In this document: in pieces, positions 33,500-42,888 of the stretch
Numbering within the stretch: position 1 is the stretch's first letter
Layout: the number at the start of each line of letters is the position of its first letter
The notes under the pieces: model-generated
Seen by the model: only the letters and a program-made list of their open reading frames with translations
The model's database searches: none
What the model was told of the DNA's origin: nothing
NCBI RefSeq assembly: GCF_017742215.1
Contig: NZ_JAGHKP010000001.1
Span: 496,001-560,000 of the forward strand
Source of the DNA: Chitinophaga chungangae
Lineage (GTDB): Bacteria > Bacteroidota > Bacteroidia > Chitinophagales > Chitinophagaceae
DNA length: 64,000 bases
Reading direction: 5' to 3'
Program-made: the position numbers and the translations under genes

Positions 33500-35524
33500 A
33501 TGATTCATCTTTGGTCGCGTATACCCAGGTATATCCGGTATATTTTCATACAAACCCTGTACCTGTTCGTATTCCTGGTTTTCTGGCGCGTGATCTTCTA
33601 CTGCTTCTTTTTCACCAGCACCATTCACGACACTTCCGTGATCCTGAAAGCATGGGGCCTGGGGTTGAGGTTCGACCTGCGGCTTGCCCTCCTGCTCATG
33701 ATCCCCGTCGGGCTTATCGCCGTGATCGCCCGGGACCGCCTTTTCGGCCATCGTGCGCTCCGCCGCGGCATTTACACGTATTTTTTCCTGCTATACCTCG
33801 TAGTTACCTTCTTTTATGTGATCGACCTGGGCCATTACAGCTACCTCGGCATCCGCGTCGAGCCTTCCGTGACGCGTTTCCTGGCGGCTGGCGAAAGGGC
33901 CACCAACGCCCGGATGCTGTGGGAAAGTTACCCTGTTGTGTGGGGATTGCTGGGCGTGCTGCTGCTGCTGGTGCTGCTTAATTGGAGCTGCCAGGTGATT
34001 TTCCGCCGCTATGCCGGCAAAGAGGGCGTCCCGCTGCGCCCGCGCAGCTACGCGGCCTGGATAGTGGCGCTGGTGCTGATTTTTGCCGCGGGCATTTACG
34101 GCAACGTCGCCTATTTCCCCCTGCGCTGGAGCCAGGCCATGTTCACGAGAGACAATGGCATCACCAGTCTCGCCCTCAACCCCGTGACCTATTTCATCAA
34201 TAATTTTTCGGTAAAAGACGATACGTTCGACAAAACAAAGACCCGCCAGTATTACGCACCTATCGCCGAATACCTGGGGGTAGACCATCCGGACGCAGAA
34301 AAGCTCAGTTACGCCCGCAGCTTCGCGGCAGACAGCTCGAAGCCGCGCCAGAACGTGATCGTCGTGATGCTCGAATCGGGCGGGGCGGCCATGATGAGCA
34401 TGTTCAACAATCCCATGCAGGCCACGCCCAACCTGCAAAAGCTGGCTGGCGAAGGGCTGCTGTTCACCGACTTCCACGTACCGGCCATGAGCACCGCCCG
34501 CACCGTGTTCGGCGTAACCACCGGCCTGCCCGACGTATGCAAGTTCAAAACCGCCAGCCGCCACCCCGGGATCGTAGACCAGCGCGTGATCCTCGACCAG
34601 TTCGAGGGCTATGAAAAATATTACCTGCTCGGCGGCAATACCAACTGGGCCAACATCCGCGCCGTGTTCACCAATAACGTGGACGGCATCAAAATTTACG
34701 AAGAAGGGTATTTCAAGGCGCCGAAGGCAGACGTGTGGGGCGTTTCAGACTTCGACCTCATCACCGAGGCGGACGAGATCTTCAAAGCCGCGCACGACCG
34801 CAAACAGCCGTTCATCGCCTACCTGCAAACGGCGGACAATCACGAGCCTTACACCACCACCGCCGGCAAAGGCGATTTTAAAAAGGTGACGGAGAAAGAC
34901 ATCGACATGGAAGCGTTCAAAAAAAGCGGGTTCCTGTCTGTAGACCAGCTCAACGCCCTGCGGTACATGGACTACAACATCGGTTACCTGATGGAAAAGG
35001 CCGCGCAGAGCGGTTACCTGGACAATACCATTTTCGTGTTCTTCGGCGATCACAGCGCGCGGCTGAACCCATTCAAACATATGCCGCTGCCGGAATACGA
35101 GATGGGCACTTTTGTGGATCACGTGCCCTGCATCATTTACAACCCGAAGCTGCTGAAGCCGCAGAAGATAGACCGGATGGGCAGTTTGCTGGACGTATAC
35201 CCCACCGTGGCGAAGCTGGCCGGCATCCCGTTCACCAATTACACGATGGGCGTGGATATGCTGGACACCACTTTCCAGGGAGAGCGGTACGCCTTTATCA
35301 CCTACACCCGCAACCTGCAATCGTTTTACGCATTGCAGGGCCGGCAGTATCTTTGCGAGATCGGGCTGGAATCGGGGGATATGAAGTTGTACGACCTGAA
35401 AGCCGATCCGTTCAGGGATGTAAAGGAAAAAGAACCGGAAATTGCGGCACGCCTGGATAAATTAACGCGGGGTTTTTACGAAAGCTCCCGATATTTGATG
35501 TTTAACAACAAGAAACCGAGATAA
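33500..35524 (+). CDS. LtaS-like membrane sulfatase-fold phosphotransferase
   Basis: A 674-residue protein with about five N-terminal membrane helices (residues 15-210) and a periplasmic alkaline phosphatase/sulfatase domain (about 275-650). Metal-site features are VIVVMLESGGAAM, the nucleophile region PAMSTARTVFG (Ser/Thr, no sulfatase Cys), TADNHEPY and FVFFGDHSARLNP. It resembles LTA synthase and phosphoglycerol/phosphoethanolamine transferases that decorate envelope glycans or lipids. Substrate unknown. It heads a run with a methyltransferase, PAP2 phosphatase and transporters. Confidence 0.82.
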   Translation: MIHLWSRIPRYIRYIFIQTLYLFVFLVFWRVIFYCFFFTSTIHDTSVILKAWGLGLRFDLRLALLLMIPVGLIAVIARDRLFGHRALRRGIYTYFFLLYLVVTFFYVIDLGHYSYLGIRVEPSVTRFLAAGERATNARMLWESYPVVWGLLGVLLLLVLLNWSCQVIFRRYAGKEGVPLRPRSYAAWIVALVLIFAAGIYGNVAYFPLRWSQAMFTRDNGITSLALNPVTYFINNFSVKDDTFDKTKTRQYYAPIAEYLGVDHPDAEKLSYARSFAADSSKPRQNVIVVMLESGGAAMMSMFNNPMQATPNLQKLAGEGLLFTDFHVPAMSTARTVFGVTTGLPDVCKFKTASRHPGIVDQRVILDQFEGYEKYYLLGGNTNWANIRAVFTNNVDGIKIYEEGYFKAPKADVWGVSDFDLITEADEIFKAAHDRKQPFIAYLQTADNHEPYTTTAGKGDFKKVTEKDIDMEAFKKSGFLSVDQLNALRYMDYNIGYLMEKAAQSGYLDNTIFVFFGDHSARLNPFKHMPLPEYEMGTFVDHVPCIIYNPKLLKPQKIDRMGSLLDVYPTVAKLAGIPFTNYTMGVDMLDTTFQGERYAFITYTRNLQSFYALQGRQYLCEIGLESGDMKLYDLKADPFRDVKEKEPEIAARLDKLTRGFYESSRYLMFNNKKPR

Positions 35525-35537
35525 CACAGCGCAGAGA

Positions 35538-36290
35538 ATGGAAGTTCCGAAACAATGGTTCAAAGACTGGTTCAATTCACCTTATTATCACCTGCTGTAC
35601 AGCAACAGGGATGAAAGGGAAGCGTCTTCCTTTATCGACAAGCTGGTAGGCTACCTCCGCCCTGCGCCCGGCGCGCTGATGCTCGACGTGGCCTGCGGCA
35701 AGGGCCGGCACGCCAAATACCTGGCCGACAAAGGGTTCAACGTAACCGGCATCGACCTTTCGGAGGAAAGCATTGCGGCTGCCCGGAAGCTGGAGAACGA
35801 CCACCTGAGTTTTTTCCAGCACGATATGCGGCTGCCGTTCCGGATCAATTATTTCGACGTGGTGTTCAACTTCTTCACGAGTTTCGGCTATTTCGAGACC
35901 CGCCATGAGAACGACAATGCGCTGCGCACGCTGGCCAATTCGCTGAAGCCCGGCGGCAGGCTGGTGCTGGATTACCTCAACAGCGCCTACGTGGCCGCCC
36001 ACCTGGTGACAGACGAAGTGAAAGAGCTGGGCGACGTGGTGTTCGACATTCACCGGGAAACGGAAGGCGGCAAATTCCTTAAAAAGATCCACATCCTCGA
36101 TAAAAAACAACTGCTCCGCGCCACTTTTGCCGAAAGCGTCAGCGCTTTCCGCAAAAAGGATTTCGAAGAAATGTTCGCGCTGCAGGGCCTGCAAATCACC
36201 GATGTGTTCGGCGATTATCATTTTAATATCTTCGATGAGGAGCACTCCCCGAGGCTCATTCTCATTGCGCAAAAACCGATTGGCCGATGA
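35538..36290 (+). CDS. Class I SAM-dependent methyltransferase
   Basis: A 250-residue protein with SAM motif I LMLDVACGKGRHAKYLA (about residue 49), acidic GIDLSEESI and FDVVFNFFTSFGYFE post-motifs. Methyltransf_11/25 type. The substrate is not evident. Its stop overlaps the PAP2 gene start by four bases (ATGA). Confidence 0.85.
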   Translation: MEVPKQWFKDWFNSPYYHLLYSNRDEREASSFIDKLVGYLRPAPGALMLDVACGKGRHAKYLADKGFNVTGIDLSEESIAAARKLENDHLSFFQHDMRLPFRINYFDVVFNFFTSFGYFETRHENDNALRTLANSLKPGGRLVLDYLNSAYVAAHLVTDEVKELGDVVFDIHRETEGGKFLKKIHILDKKQLLRATFAESVSAFRKKDFEEMFALQGLQITDVFGDYHFNIFDEEHSPRLILIAQKPIGR

Positions 36291-36862
36291 ATAACCTGCT
36301 TACCTGGGACCTGAAGGCGTTTTTTTACATCAACAACAAATGGACGAACGGGTTCTTCGATTTCCTGCTGCCCTGGCTGCGCGAACCGTATATCTGGGCG
36401 CCGCTGTACCTGTTCCTGCTCGTTTTTGTGACGTATAATTTCCGCTGGAGGGGCTTTTTCTGGATCGTGTTTTTCATCATCACCTTCGCGATCACGGACC
36501 AGTCCAGCATGTTTTTTAAAAACCTGGTGGGCCGCCTGCGCCCGGGCAACGACCCGGTGATAGCGCCCTACGTGCGGGTGCTGGTGGAATATTACCCGCG
36601 AAGCGGCAGCTTCACCTCCTCGCATGCCGCCAACCATTTCGGGCTGGCGATGTTTTCTTTTATAACTTTAAAACCGCAGATAGGGAAGTGGGCCTGGCTT
36701 TTTTTCGTGTGGGCGGCCGTGATATGTTACTCACAGGTGTACGTAGGCGTGCATTACCCGCTTGACATCGCGGGAGGCGCATTGCTGGGCATGCTGGCCG
36801 GCCTGCTTAGCGGCGGATTTTTTCAACGAAGGATCAGACTGGAGCTGGAACAGACAACATGA
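36287..36862 (+). CDS. PAP2-family membrane phosphatase
   Basis: A 191-residue, multi-helix membrane protein with the three acid-phosphatase motifs: KNLVGRLRPGND (KxxxxxxRP), SFTSSHAANHFG (central His) and VYVGVHYPLDIAGG (His-Asp). Likely a lipid phosphatase such as undecaprenyl-diphosphate or phosphatidylglycerophosphate phosphatase. Start and stop overlap both neighbours by four bases. Confidence 0.9.
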   Translation: MNNLLTWDLKAFFYINNKWTNGFFDFLLPWLREPYIWAPLYLFLLVFVTYNFRWRGFFWIVFFIITFAITDQSSMFFKNLVGRLRPGNDPVIAPYVRVLVEYYPRSGSFTSSHAANHFGLAMFSFITLKPQIGKWAWLFFVWAAVICYSQVYVGVHYPLDIAGGALLGMLAGLLSGGFFQRRIRLELEQTT

Positions 36863-37596
36863 ACCTCACATACCTTATATTGATACTGGCCGCCACCATC
36901 GGCGGGGGTATGATCCCCATGCTTTTCAAACGGGTGCACCCCAACCTGCCGATCTACCTGCTGGCATTTACGGGCGCTTTCCTGTTCGGGATCACCATTA
37001 TGCACCTCCTTCCCGAAGTGTACCACGAATTGGGGCACTCCGCGGGTATTTATATCGTTCTCGGCTTCTTTTTACAGGTTTTCCTCCAGCAGCTGAGCCA
37101 TGGCATGGAGCACGGGCATACCCATCTGCCCGCCGCCGCCGGCAATCACCATCATGTGGCGGTGCTGCCGCTGCTCGTGGGCCTGTCTATCCACGCTTTT
37201 ATGGAAGGCATCCCGCTGGGGTTCCATTATGAGGACCAGTCCGCCCTGCCTTCGCTGATGCTGGGCGTAATGGCGCATAAAGTGCCGGAAGCGCTTACGC
37301 TCATCACTGTGATGATACACGCGCACCAGTCGAAAACGCAGTTGTGGAGGATCTTAATCATTTTTTCACTGATCACTCCTTTATCCGCTATACTTGCCGC
37401 GCAGCTGGGCAGGGAATTTGAAGTTGTCACCCATTCCCTCGTTTACCTCGTGGCGCTGGTGGTAGGCGCGTTCCTGCATATTTCCACCACTATCTTTTAC
37501 GAAAGCGGGACCAAACATCATGAACTGAGCCGCAAGAAGGTGCTGGCGATCGCTGCCGGCATTGCTTTAGCTTTTGTTACACTGATATTTGAATAA
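36859..37596 (+). CDS. ZIP-family metal transporter
   Basis: A 245-residue protein with eight predicted helices. The helix IV motif LSIHAFMEGIPLG and helix V motif MAHKVPEALTL carry the His/Glu metal site of ZIP (Zn/Fe uptake) transporters; a His-rich loop (HGMEHGHTHL...HHH) lies between helices III and IV. Confidence 0.9.
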   Translation: MNLTYLILILAATIGGGMIPMLFKRVHPNLPIYLLAFTGAFLFGITIMHLLPEVYHELGHSAGIYIVLGFFLQVFLQQLSHGMEHGHTHLPAAAGNHHHVAVLPLLVGLSIHAFMEGIPLGFHYEDQSALPSLMLGVMAHKVPEALTLITVMIHAHQSKTQLWRILIIFSLITPLSAILAAQLGREFEVVTHSLVYLVALVVGAFLHISTTIFYESGTKHHELSRKKVLAIAAGIALAFVTLIFE

Positions 37597-37620
37597 TTAA
37601 TTATTTTTAGGCTTAATATT

Positions 37621-38907
37621 ATGGAAGTCGTCATTATCCTCGTCCTCATTTTGGTCAACGGTATCTTCTCTATGGCGGAGATAGCCCTGGTTTCCGCACG
37701 AAAAGTGCGTCTTGAGAATGCAGCCAGGCAAGGGGACGAAAAAGCCAAAGCCGCTCTTAAATTATCCAATAACCCGGATACGTTCCTGTCTACCGTGCAG
37801 ATCGGCATTACGCTGATCGGTATTTTGACCGGTTTGTACTCCGGCGAACAGCTGAAAGAGGACGTAAAGCTCTATTTCATGCAGTGGCCGCTGCTGGCCC
37901 CTTATGCCAACGGCATCGCCACGACGGTGCTCGTTATCGGCGTTACCTACTTCACCCTCGTGCTCGGTGAGCTGCTGCCCAAAAGGATCGGGCTGGCCAA
38001 CCCCGAAACCATCGCGAAAGCCGTGGCCAAGCCGATGTACTTCATTTCCCGCCTCACTTTTCCCTTCGTTTGGCTGCTGAGCCGCTCCACCAGCCTGCTG
38101 GTGAAGGTGATCGGCCTCAAACGATCGTCAGACAGCAATGTGACGGAAGAAGAGATCAAAGCCATCATTTCCGAAGGCACCTCCTCCGGCGCCATCGAAG
38201 AAACCGAGCAGGAGATCATCGAGCGCGTGTTCCACCTCGGCGACCGCAACATCACCTCCCTCATGACCCACCGCACGGACATCATCTGGCTGGACGTGCA
38301 TGAAGAAGGCGAAAGCTACAAACGCAAGATCAGAACCTCCCCGCACTCCGTTTACCCCGTTTGCGACGGACAGATAGACCATATCAAGGGCATTCTCACC
38401 ATCAAAGACCTATATGCCGCCGGCAACGTGGCCGTACTGAAGGACGTGATGAAAAAACCCCTGTTCATCCCCGACAACAATACCGCTTACCAGGTGCTCG
38501 AAAAGTTCAAGGAAACCCAGATCCACGCCGCGTTTATCGTGGACGAGTACGGCACTTTCCTGGGCATGATCACCCTGAACGACATCCTGGAGGCCATTGT
38601 GGGCGATATGCCCGAAACCGGCCAGGACGATTACAACATGGTGAAACGCGAAGACGGCTCCTATCTCATTGACGCCCAGATACCTTTCTATGATTTTCTC
38701 AGCGAGTTCGACATGGAAGACCTCATGGCCGAATTCGAGCAGGAATTCGATACGCTGGCCGGCTTTATCCTCCACCACCTGGAACACATACCCCAGACAG
38801 GCGAGAAACTGGAATGGAGGGATTTTACCTTTGAAATCGTAGACATGGACGCCCACCGCATTGATAAAATATTAGTGACGCCCCCTGAAAATATAGCGGA
38901 AGAGTAA
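37621..38907 (+). CDS. CNNM/CorC-type membrane protein (DUF21-CBS-CorC_HlyC)
   Basis: A 428-residue protein: DUF21 transmembrane domain (residues 1-190), CBS pair (about 210-335, LMTHRTDIIWLDV, HAAFIVDEYGTFLGMIT), and a C-terminal CorC_HlyC domain. The family is often annotated as hemolysin but is related to CNNM Mg transporters and mediators. It ends 230 bases before the pigment cluster. Confidence 0.9.
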   Translation: MEVVIILVLILVNGIFSMAEIALVSARKVRLENAARQGDEKAKAALKLSNNPDTFLSTVQIGITLIGILTGLYSGEQLKEDVKLYFMQWPLLAPYANGIATTVLVIGVTYFTLVLGELLPKRIGLANPETIAKAVAKPMYFISRLTFPFVWLLSRSTSLLVKVIGLKRSSDSNVTEEEIKAIISEGTSSGAIEETEQEIIERVFHLGDRNITSLMTHRTDIIWLDVHEEGESYKRKIRTSPHSVYPVCDGQIDHIKGILTIKDLYAAGNVAVLKDVMKKPLFIPDNNTAYQVLEKFKETQIHAAFIVDEYGTFLGMITLNDILEAIVGDMPETGQDDYNMVKREDGSYLIDAQIPFYDFLSEFDMEDLMAEFEQEFDTLAGFILHHLEHIPQTGEKLEWRDFTFEIVDMDAHRIDKILVTPPENIAEE

Positions 38908-38911
38908 TACA

Positions 38912-38954
38912 TTTACATCAGAAAACGCTGTCCGGCAGCGGTTTCAGGTGTAAA
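38912..38954 (+). terminator. Long hairpin after the CNNM gene, possible terminator
   Basis: TTTACATCAGAAAACGCTG (38912-38930), loop TCCGG, and 38936-38954 form a 19-bp stem with one wobble and two mismatches, beginning four bases after the stop codon. No T-run follows, so termination is uncertain. The rest of 38955-39136 holds only the promoter region of the ammonia-lyase gene. Confidence 0.4.
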
Positions 38955-39086
38955 AAGCGGACTATTTCCCGAATGGACAGAAACCTGCAACAGCGGTACA
39001 ACTAGTTGAATGCCAAGCCGGTAACAGGAAAGTTATCAGTGATGAAAATTTTATAGGGGGATATTAAAAAAAATCCGTCTTTATAC

Positions 39087-39094
39087 TATTTTTG
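39087..39094 (+). promoter_or_regulatory. -7 box for the pigment cluster
   Basis: TATTTTTG matches TAnnTTTG exactly, 42 bases before the ammonia-lyase start, in a strongly AT-rich stretch. No convincing -33 box is seen. It probably drives the long run of overlapping genes to the window end. Confidence 0.5.
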
Positions 39095-39136
39095 AGCACT
39101 TTTTTACATAAACATTTAATTTAATTTAATAAGATA

Positions 39137-40714
39137 ATGGTCGTACTTGGAAGTAAGGTGCTTTCTTTGGAAGAGGTGCATAGAGTACTGTTTGGAGGGG
39201 AAGAGCTGGTGTTGGACGAGGCTGCCGTAAAAAATGTGAATGACAACTTTGAGTTCCTCGAAAAATTCTCATCAAAAAAGCTCATTTACGGTATAAACAC
39301 CGGTTTTGGCCCGATGGCGCAATACCGCATCCCCGAAGAGGACACTTTCCAGCTGCAATACAACCTCATCCGCAGTCATAGCTCCGGCGCCGGCAAATGC
39401 CTCGCGCCCGTGCTCACCAAAAGCCTGATGATCGCGCGCCTCAGCAGTTTCATGCAGGGCTTTTCCGGCATTCATCCCGAACTGGTGCACCTCCTGCGCG
39501 ACATGATCAATCACAACATTTACCCCTGCATATACGAGCACGGCGGCGTAGGGGCCAGCGGCGACCTCGTGCAGCTCGCGCATCTCGCGCACGCGCTGAT
39601 CGGGGAAGGGAACGTGCTGTACGAAGACGAGATCCACCCTGCCGCGGTAGTGTTCGCGCGGCTCGGCCTCAAACCGCTGGACGTGCATATCCGCGAAGGC
39701 CTCGCCGTGATCAACGGCACTTCCGCCATGACCGGCATTGCACTGGTGAACATCATCGAAGCGCGCAAACTGCTGCTCTGGAGCTGCAGCCTCAGCGCCA
39801 TGATCAACGAAGTGGTGGAAGCGTTCGACGATCATCTCAGTTACGAGCTGAACGCTGTGAAACGCCATAACGGGCAGAACAAAGTGGCCGAAATGATGCG
39901 CGGCATGCTGAAAGGCAGCAAAATGATCCGCCACAGGCCCGATCACCTTTACAAGGAACTGGAAGAAGAGATCTTCAAAGACAAGGTGCAGGAATATTAT
40001 TCGCTCCGATGTGTGCCACAGATACTCGGGCCGATTTTCGATACGCTGGTACATGCGGAAAATATCGTAGTGGGCGAGCTCAATTCCGTGAGCGACAACC
40101 CGGTGGTTGACCATCGCCAGCAGAACGTTTTCCACGGCGGAAACTTCCACGGGGATTATATCGCACTGGAAATGGACAAGGTGAAGATCGCCATGACCAA
40201 ACTTTCCATGCTGAGCGAACGCCAGCTGAACTACCTGCTGAACGATAAGCTGAACCACAAGTTCCCGCCGTTCATGAACCTCGGCAAACTCGGGTTTAAT
40301 TTCGGCATGCAGGGCGTACAGTTCACCGCAACCTCTACCGTGGCGGAAAACCAGACGCTCAGTTTCCCGATGTACATCCACAGCATCCCCAACAACAACG
40401 ATAACCAGGACATCGTGAGCATGGGCTGCAACGCGGCGCAGATGACCTACAAAGTGATCGAGAATACCTTCGAGGTGCTGACGGTGCAGGTGATGACCCT
40501 GCTCCAGGCAGTGGATTACCTGGGCTGCCAGGACCGCCTCGCGGGTTTTTCCTACAAGATCTACCAGGACGTGAGAGCTATTTTCCCTAAATTTATCGAA
40601 GACGCTCCCCGCTACAACGACGTGCAGAAGATCAAAGCCTACCTGATGCGCCACGAGCCTTCGCTGAACGAGCCCGCCGTGGAGAAAAAACAAAAATCAT
40701 CATCCGTACGGTAA
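39137..40714 (+). CDS. Tyrosine ammonia-lyase (HAL/PAL/TAL family)
   Basis: Deaminates an aromatic amino acid without cofactor through an MIO group formed from Ala140-Ser141-Gly142 (HGGVGASGDLVQL). At 525 residues it has normal length. YGINTGFGPMAQYRI, QLQYNLIRSHSSGAGK, EKVQEYYSLRCVPQILGP and FHGGNFHGDYIALEMDK closely match, from memory, the F. johnsoniae enzyme FjTAL of the flexirubin locus. The selectivity pair is Ser80-His81, as in histidine ammonia-lyases, but FjTAL has the same pair and prefers tyrosine. Expected product is 4-coumarate, the polyene starter. First gene of the cluster. Confidence 0.88.
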   Translation: MVVLGSKVLSLEEVHRVLFGGEELVLDEAAVKNVNDNFEFLEKFSSKKLIYGINTGFGPMAQYRIPEEDTFQLQYNLIRSHSSGAGKCLAPVLTKSLMIARLSSFMQGFSGIHPELVHLLRDMINHNIYPCIYEHGGVGASGDLVQLAHLAHALIGEGNVLYEDEIHPAAVVFARLGLKPLDVHIREGLAVINGTSAMTGIALVNIIEARKLLLWSCSLSAMINEVVEAFDDHLSYELNAVKRHNGQNKVAEMMRGMLKGSKMIRHRPDHLYKELEEEIFKDKVQEYYSLRCVPQILGPIFDTLVHAENIVVGELNSVSDNPVVDHRQQNVFHGGNFHGDYIALEMDKVKIAMTKLSMLSERQLNYLLNDKLNHKFPPFMNLGKLGFNFGMQGVQFTATSTVAENQTLSFPMYIHSIPNNNDNQDIVSMGCNAAQMTYKVIENTFEVLTVQVMTLLQAVDYLGCQDRLAGFSYKIYQDVRAIFPKFIEDAPRYNDVQKIKAYLMRHEPSLNEPAVEKKQKSSSVR

Positions 40715-40758
40715 CAGCAGGGGATAAACGACTAACTATAAAAGACAAATAATTACGA

Positions 40759-41487
40759 ATGAACTGCGCACTAGTAACAGGAGGTTCCAGGGGAATAGGC
40801 AGAGCGGTATGCATCAAACTGGCGGAACAGGGATATCACATCCTGATCAATTATAAAGGCAATACGGCTGCCGCCGAAGAAACGCTTGCAGCGGTGCGCG
40901 CCAAAGGCGCGGACGGCACGCTGATGCAATTCAACGTGGGAAAGGAAGAAGAAGTGCAGAACGTACTGGGCGCATGGATAGACGCGAATAAAGACAAACA
41001 GATCGAGGTGCTGGTGAACAACGCCGGCATCCGCCAGGATATGATGATGTTCCAGATGAGCACGGACAACTGGAAAAACGTGATAGAATCCAGTCTTGAC
41101 GGGTTCTTTTACGTGACCAAAACGGTGCTCACCGGCATGTTGCTGAAACGTTACGGCCGCATCGTGAACATGGTATCGCTGTCTGGCCTGAAAGGCACGC
41201 CGGGCCAGGTGAACTACAGCGCCGCCAAGGCCGGCCTGATAGGCGCCACCAAAGCGCTCGCGCAGGAAGTGGCCAAACGCAACGTAACGGTCAACGCCGT
41301 TGCCCCGGGATTTATCAGAACGGATATGACGGAAGGCCTTCCCGAAAAAGAGCTCTCCGCCATGGTGCCCATGCAGCGTTTCGGAACGGCCGAAGAAGTG
41401 GCGGAAGCAGTGAGCTTCCTCGCTTCGAAAGGCGCATCGTACATCACGGGAGAAGTGCTGAACATCAACGGCGGACTTTACTCCTGA
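40759..41487 (+). CDS. 3-oxoacyl-ACP reductase (FabG-like SDR)
   Basis: A 242-residue short-chain dehydrogenase with TGGSRGIGRAV (NADPH), NNAG, Ser-Tyr-Lys triad (MVSLSGLKGTPGQVNYSAAKAG) and a C-terminal YITGEVLNINGGL. In this setting it reduces beta-keto groups on ACP during polyene elongation. It lies 44 bases after the ammonia-lyase and is the only ketoreductase seen in the cluster part within the window. Confidence 0.92.
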   Translation: MNCALVTGGSRGIGRAVCIKLAEQGYHILINYKGNTAAAEETLAAVRAKGADGTLMQFNVGKEEEVQNVLGAWIDANKDKQIEVLVNNAGIRQDMMMFQMSTDNWKNVIESSLDGFFYVTKTVLTGMLLKRYGRIVNMVSLSGLKGTPGQVNYSAAKAGLIGATKALAQEVAKRNVTVNAVAPGFIRTDMTEGLPEKELSAMVPMQRFGTAEEVAEAVSFLASKGASYITGEVLNINGGLYS

Positions 41488-41550
41488 TAAAAACACAGAG
41501 AAAAAAAATGTTGGCCCGCATCCAATCCGCGGCATACAAAGATTAAGCGC

Positions 41551-42771
41551 ATGAACAGAGTAGTGATAACAGGAACCGGTATTTACTCCTGCATCGGCAC
41601 CAGCCTTGAAGCGGTAAAAGAATCGCTGTTCCAGGGCCGTTCCGGCATTGTGCTCGACGCAGAACGCAAACAATTCGGCTACCGCTCGGGCCTCACCGGC
41701 TACGTGCCCCGCCCCGAGCTGAAAGGCCTGCTGGACCGCCGGGCAAGGCTGATGATGCCGGAGCAGGCGGAATATGCTTATATGTCTACCCGCGAGGCGC
41801 TCGCCAATGCCGGCGTAGACCAGGACTATCTCGATTCGAAAGAAGTAGGCCTGCTGTTCGGCAACGACAGCTCCGCCAAACCCACCATAGAAGCCACAGA
41901 CATCATCCGCGAAAAAAAAGACACGATGCTGGTGGGCTCCGGCTCCGTGTTCCAGACCATGAACTCCACCGTGAACATGAACCTGGCCACGATCTTCAAG
42001 CTCAAGGGCGTGAATTTCAGCGTGAGCGCGGCCTGCGCCAGCGGCTCGCATGCTATCGGCCTCGGCTATATGTTTATCCGCAACGGCCTGCAGGATATGG
42101 TGATCTGCGGCGGTGCGCAGGAAGTGAATAAATTTGCGATGGGCAATTTCGATGCTATCGCGGCATTTTCGGTGAAGGAAGACGAGCCCGCCAAAGCTTC
42201 CCGCCCCTTCGACCGCGACCGGGACGGGCTGGTGCCCAGCGGCGGCGCGGCTACCGTAATACTCGAAAGCCTGGAATCCGCCCAGCGCAGGGGAGCCACC
42301 ATCCTCGGCGAAGTACTGGGATACGGTTTTTCCAGCAACGGCGCCCACATCAGCAACCCCAGCGTAGACGGGCCTATGCGCAGCCTCGAAATGGCCCTGC
42401 GCGAATCCGGCCTCAACGCTTCCGATATCGGTTACATCAACGCCCACGCCACGTCTACCCCCGCCGGCGACGCCAGCGAAGCCAAAGCCCTGGCCACCAT
42501 CTTCGAAAGCTGCAAAACGCCCGTGAGCTCCACCAAAAGCATGACCGGCCACGAATGCTGGATGGCGGGCGCCAGCGAGATCGTTTATTCCATGATCATG
42601 ATGCAGAACGACTTCATCGCCCCGAATATCAATTTCGAGAACCCCGACGAAGATTCCGCCCGGCTAAATATCATTTCAAATACAATTAATAAAAATTTTA
42701 ATATATTTTTGTCTAATTCTTTTGGCTTTGGGGGAACTAACTCCTCTCTCGTAGTCAGGAAATGGCAATAA
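41551..42771 (+). CDS. Beta-ketoacyl-ACP synthase, FabF type, complete active site
   Basis: A 406-residue ketosynthase with Cys162 (VSAACASGSHAIG), His in NAHATSTPAGD and His in STKSMTGHECWMAGA, so condensing-competent. FGFGGTNSSLVV closes the protein. One of three complete ketosynthases here; it stands next to FabG and an ACP, as expected of an elongation enzyme. Confidence 0.92.
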   Translation: MNRVVITGTGIYSCIGTSLEAVKESLFQGRSGIVLDAERKQFGYRSGLTGYVPRPELKGLLDRRARLMMPEQAEYAYMSTREALANAGVDQDYLDSKEVGLLFGNDSSAKPTIEATDIIREKKDTMLVGSGSVFQTMNSTVNMNLATIFKLKGVNFSVSAACASGSHAIGLGYMFIRNGLQDMVICGGAQEVNKFAMGNFDAIAAFSVKEDEPAKASRPFDRDRDGLVPSGGAATVILESLESAQRRGATILGEVLGYGFSSNGAHISNPSVDGPMRSLEMALRESGLNASDIGYINAHATSTPAGDASEAKALATIFESCKTPVSSTKSMTGHECWMAGASEIVYSMIMMQNDFIAPNINFENPDEDSARLNIISNTINKNFNIFLSNSFGFGGTNSSLVVRKWQ

Positions 42772-42806
42772 AAGGCGATATGCGTCGGTTATGGGCATAA
42801 TTTCTA

Positions 42807-42814
42807 TAATTTTG
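42807..42814 (+). promoter_or_regulatory. -7 box in front of the ACP gene
   Basis: TAATTTTG matches TAnnTTTG exactly in the 117-base gap between the ketosynthase and the ACP, the largest gap in the cluster. It may boost ACP and downstream expression. No clear -33 box. Confidence 0.45.
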
Positions 42815-42888
42815 CCGGTAGCAAGGCCCCATATTGAAACGGGAATGCTTATTGTAAATCAGCCTATATCTGTAGAACACACTTATTT

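Noticed and set aside
33500..35524. Substrate of the FGE-type enzyme
   Set aside because: The sulfatase-fold protein has Ser/Thr in the nucleophile region and no CxPxR motif, so it would not need formylglycine.
39272..40693. A 473-residue open frame antisense to the ammonia-lyase
   Set aside because: No family motifs, biased composition, and fully covered by a well-supported gene.
40771..42552. A 593-residue open frame on the minus strand
   Set aside because: Antisense to FabG and a ketosynthase that both have full catalytic motifs; the translation is His/Ala/Gly-rich low-complexity, the usual shadow of GC-rich codons.
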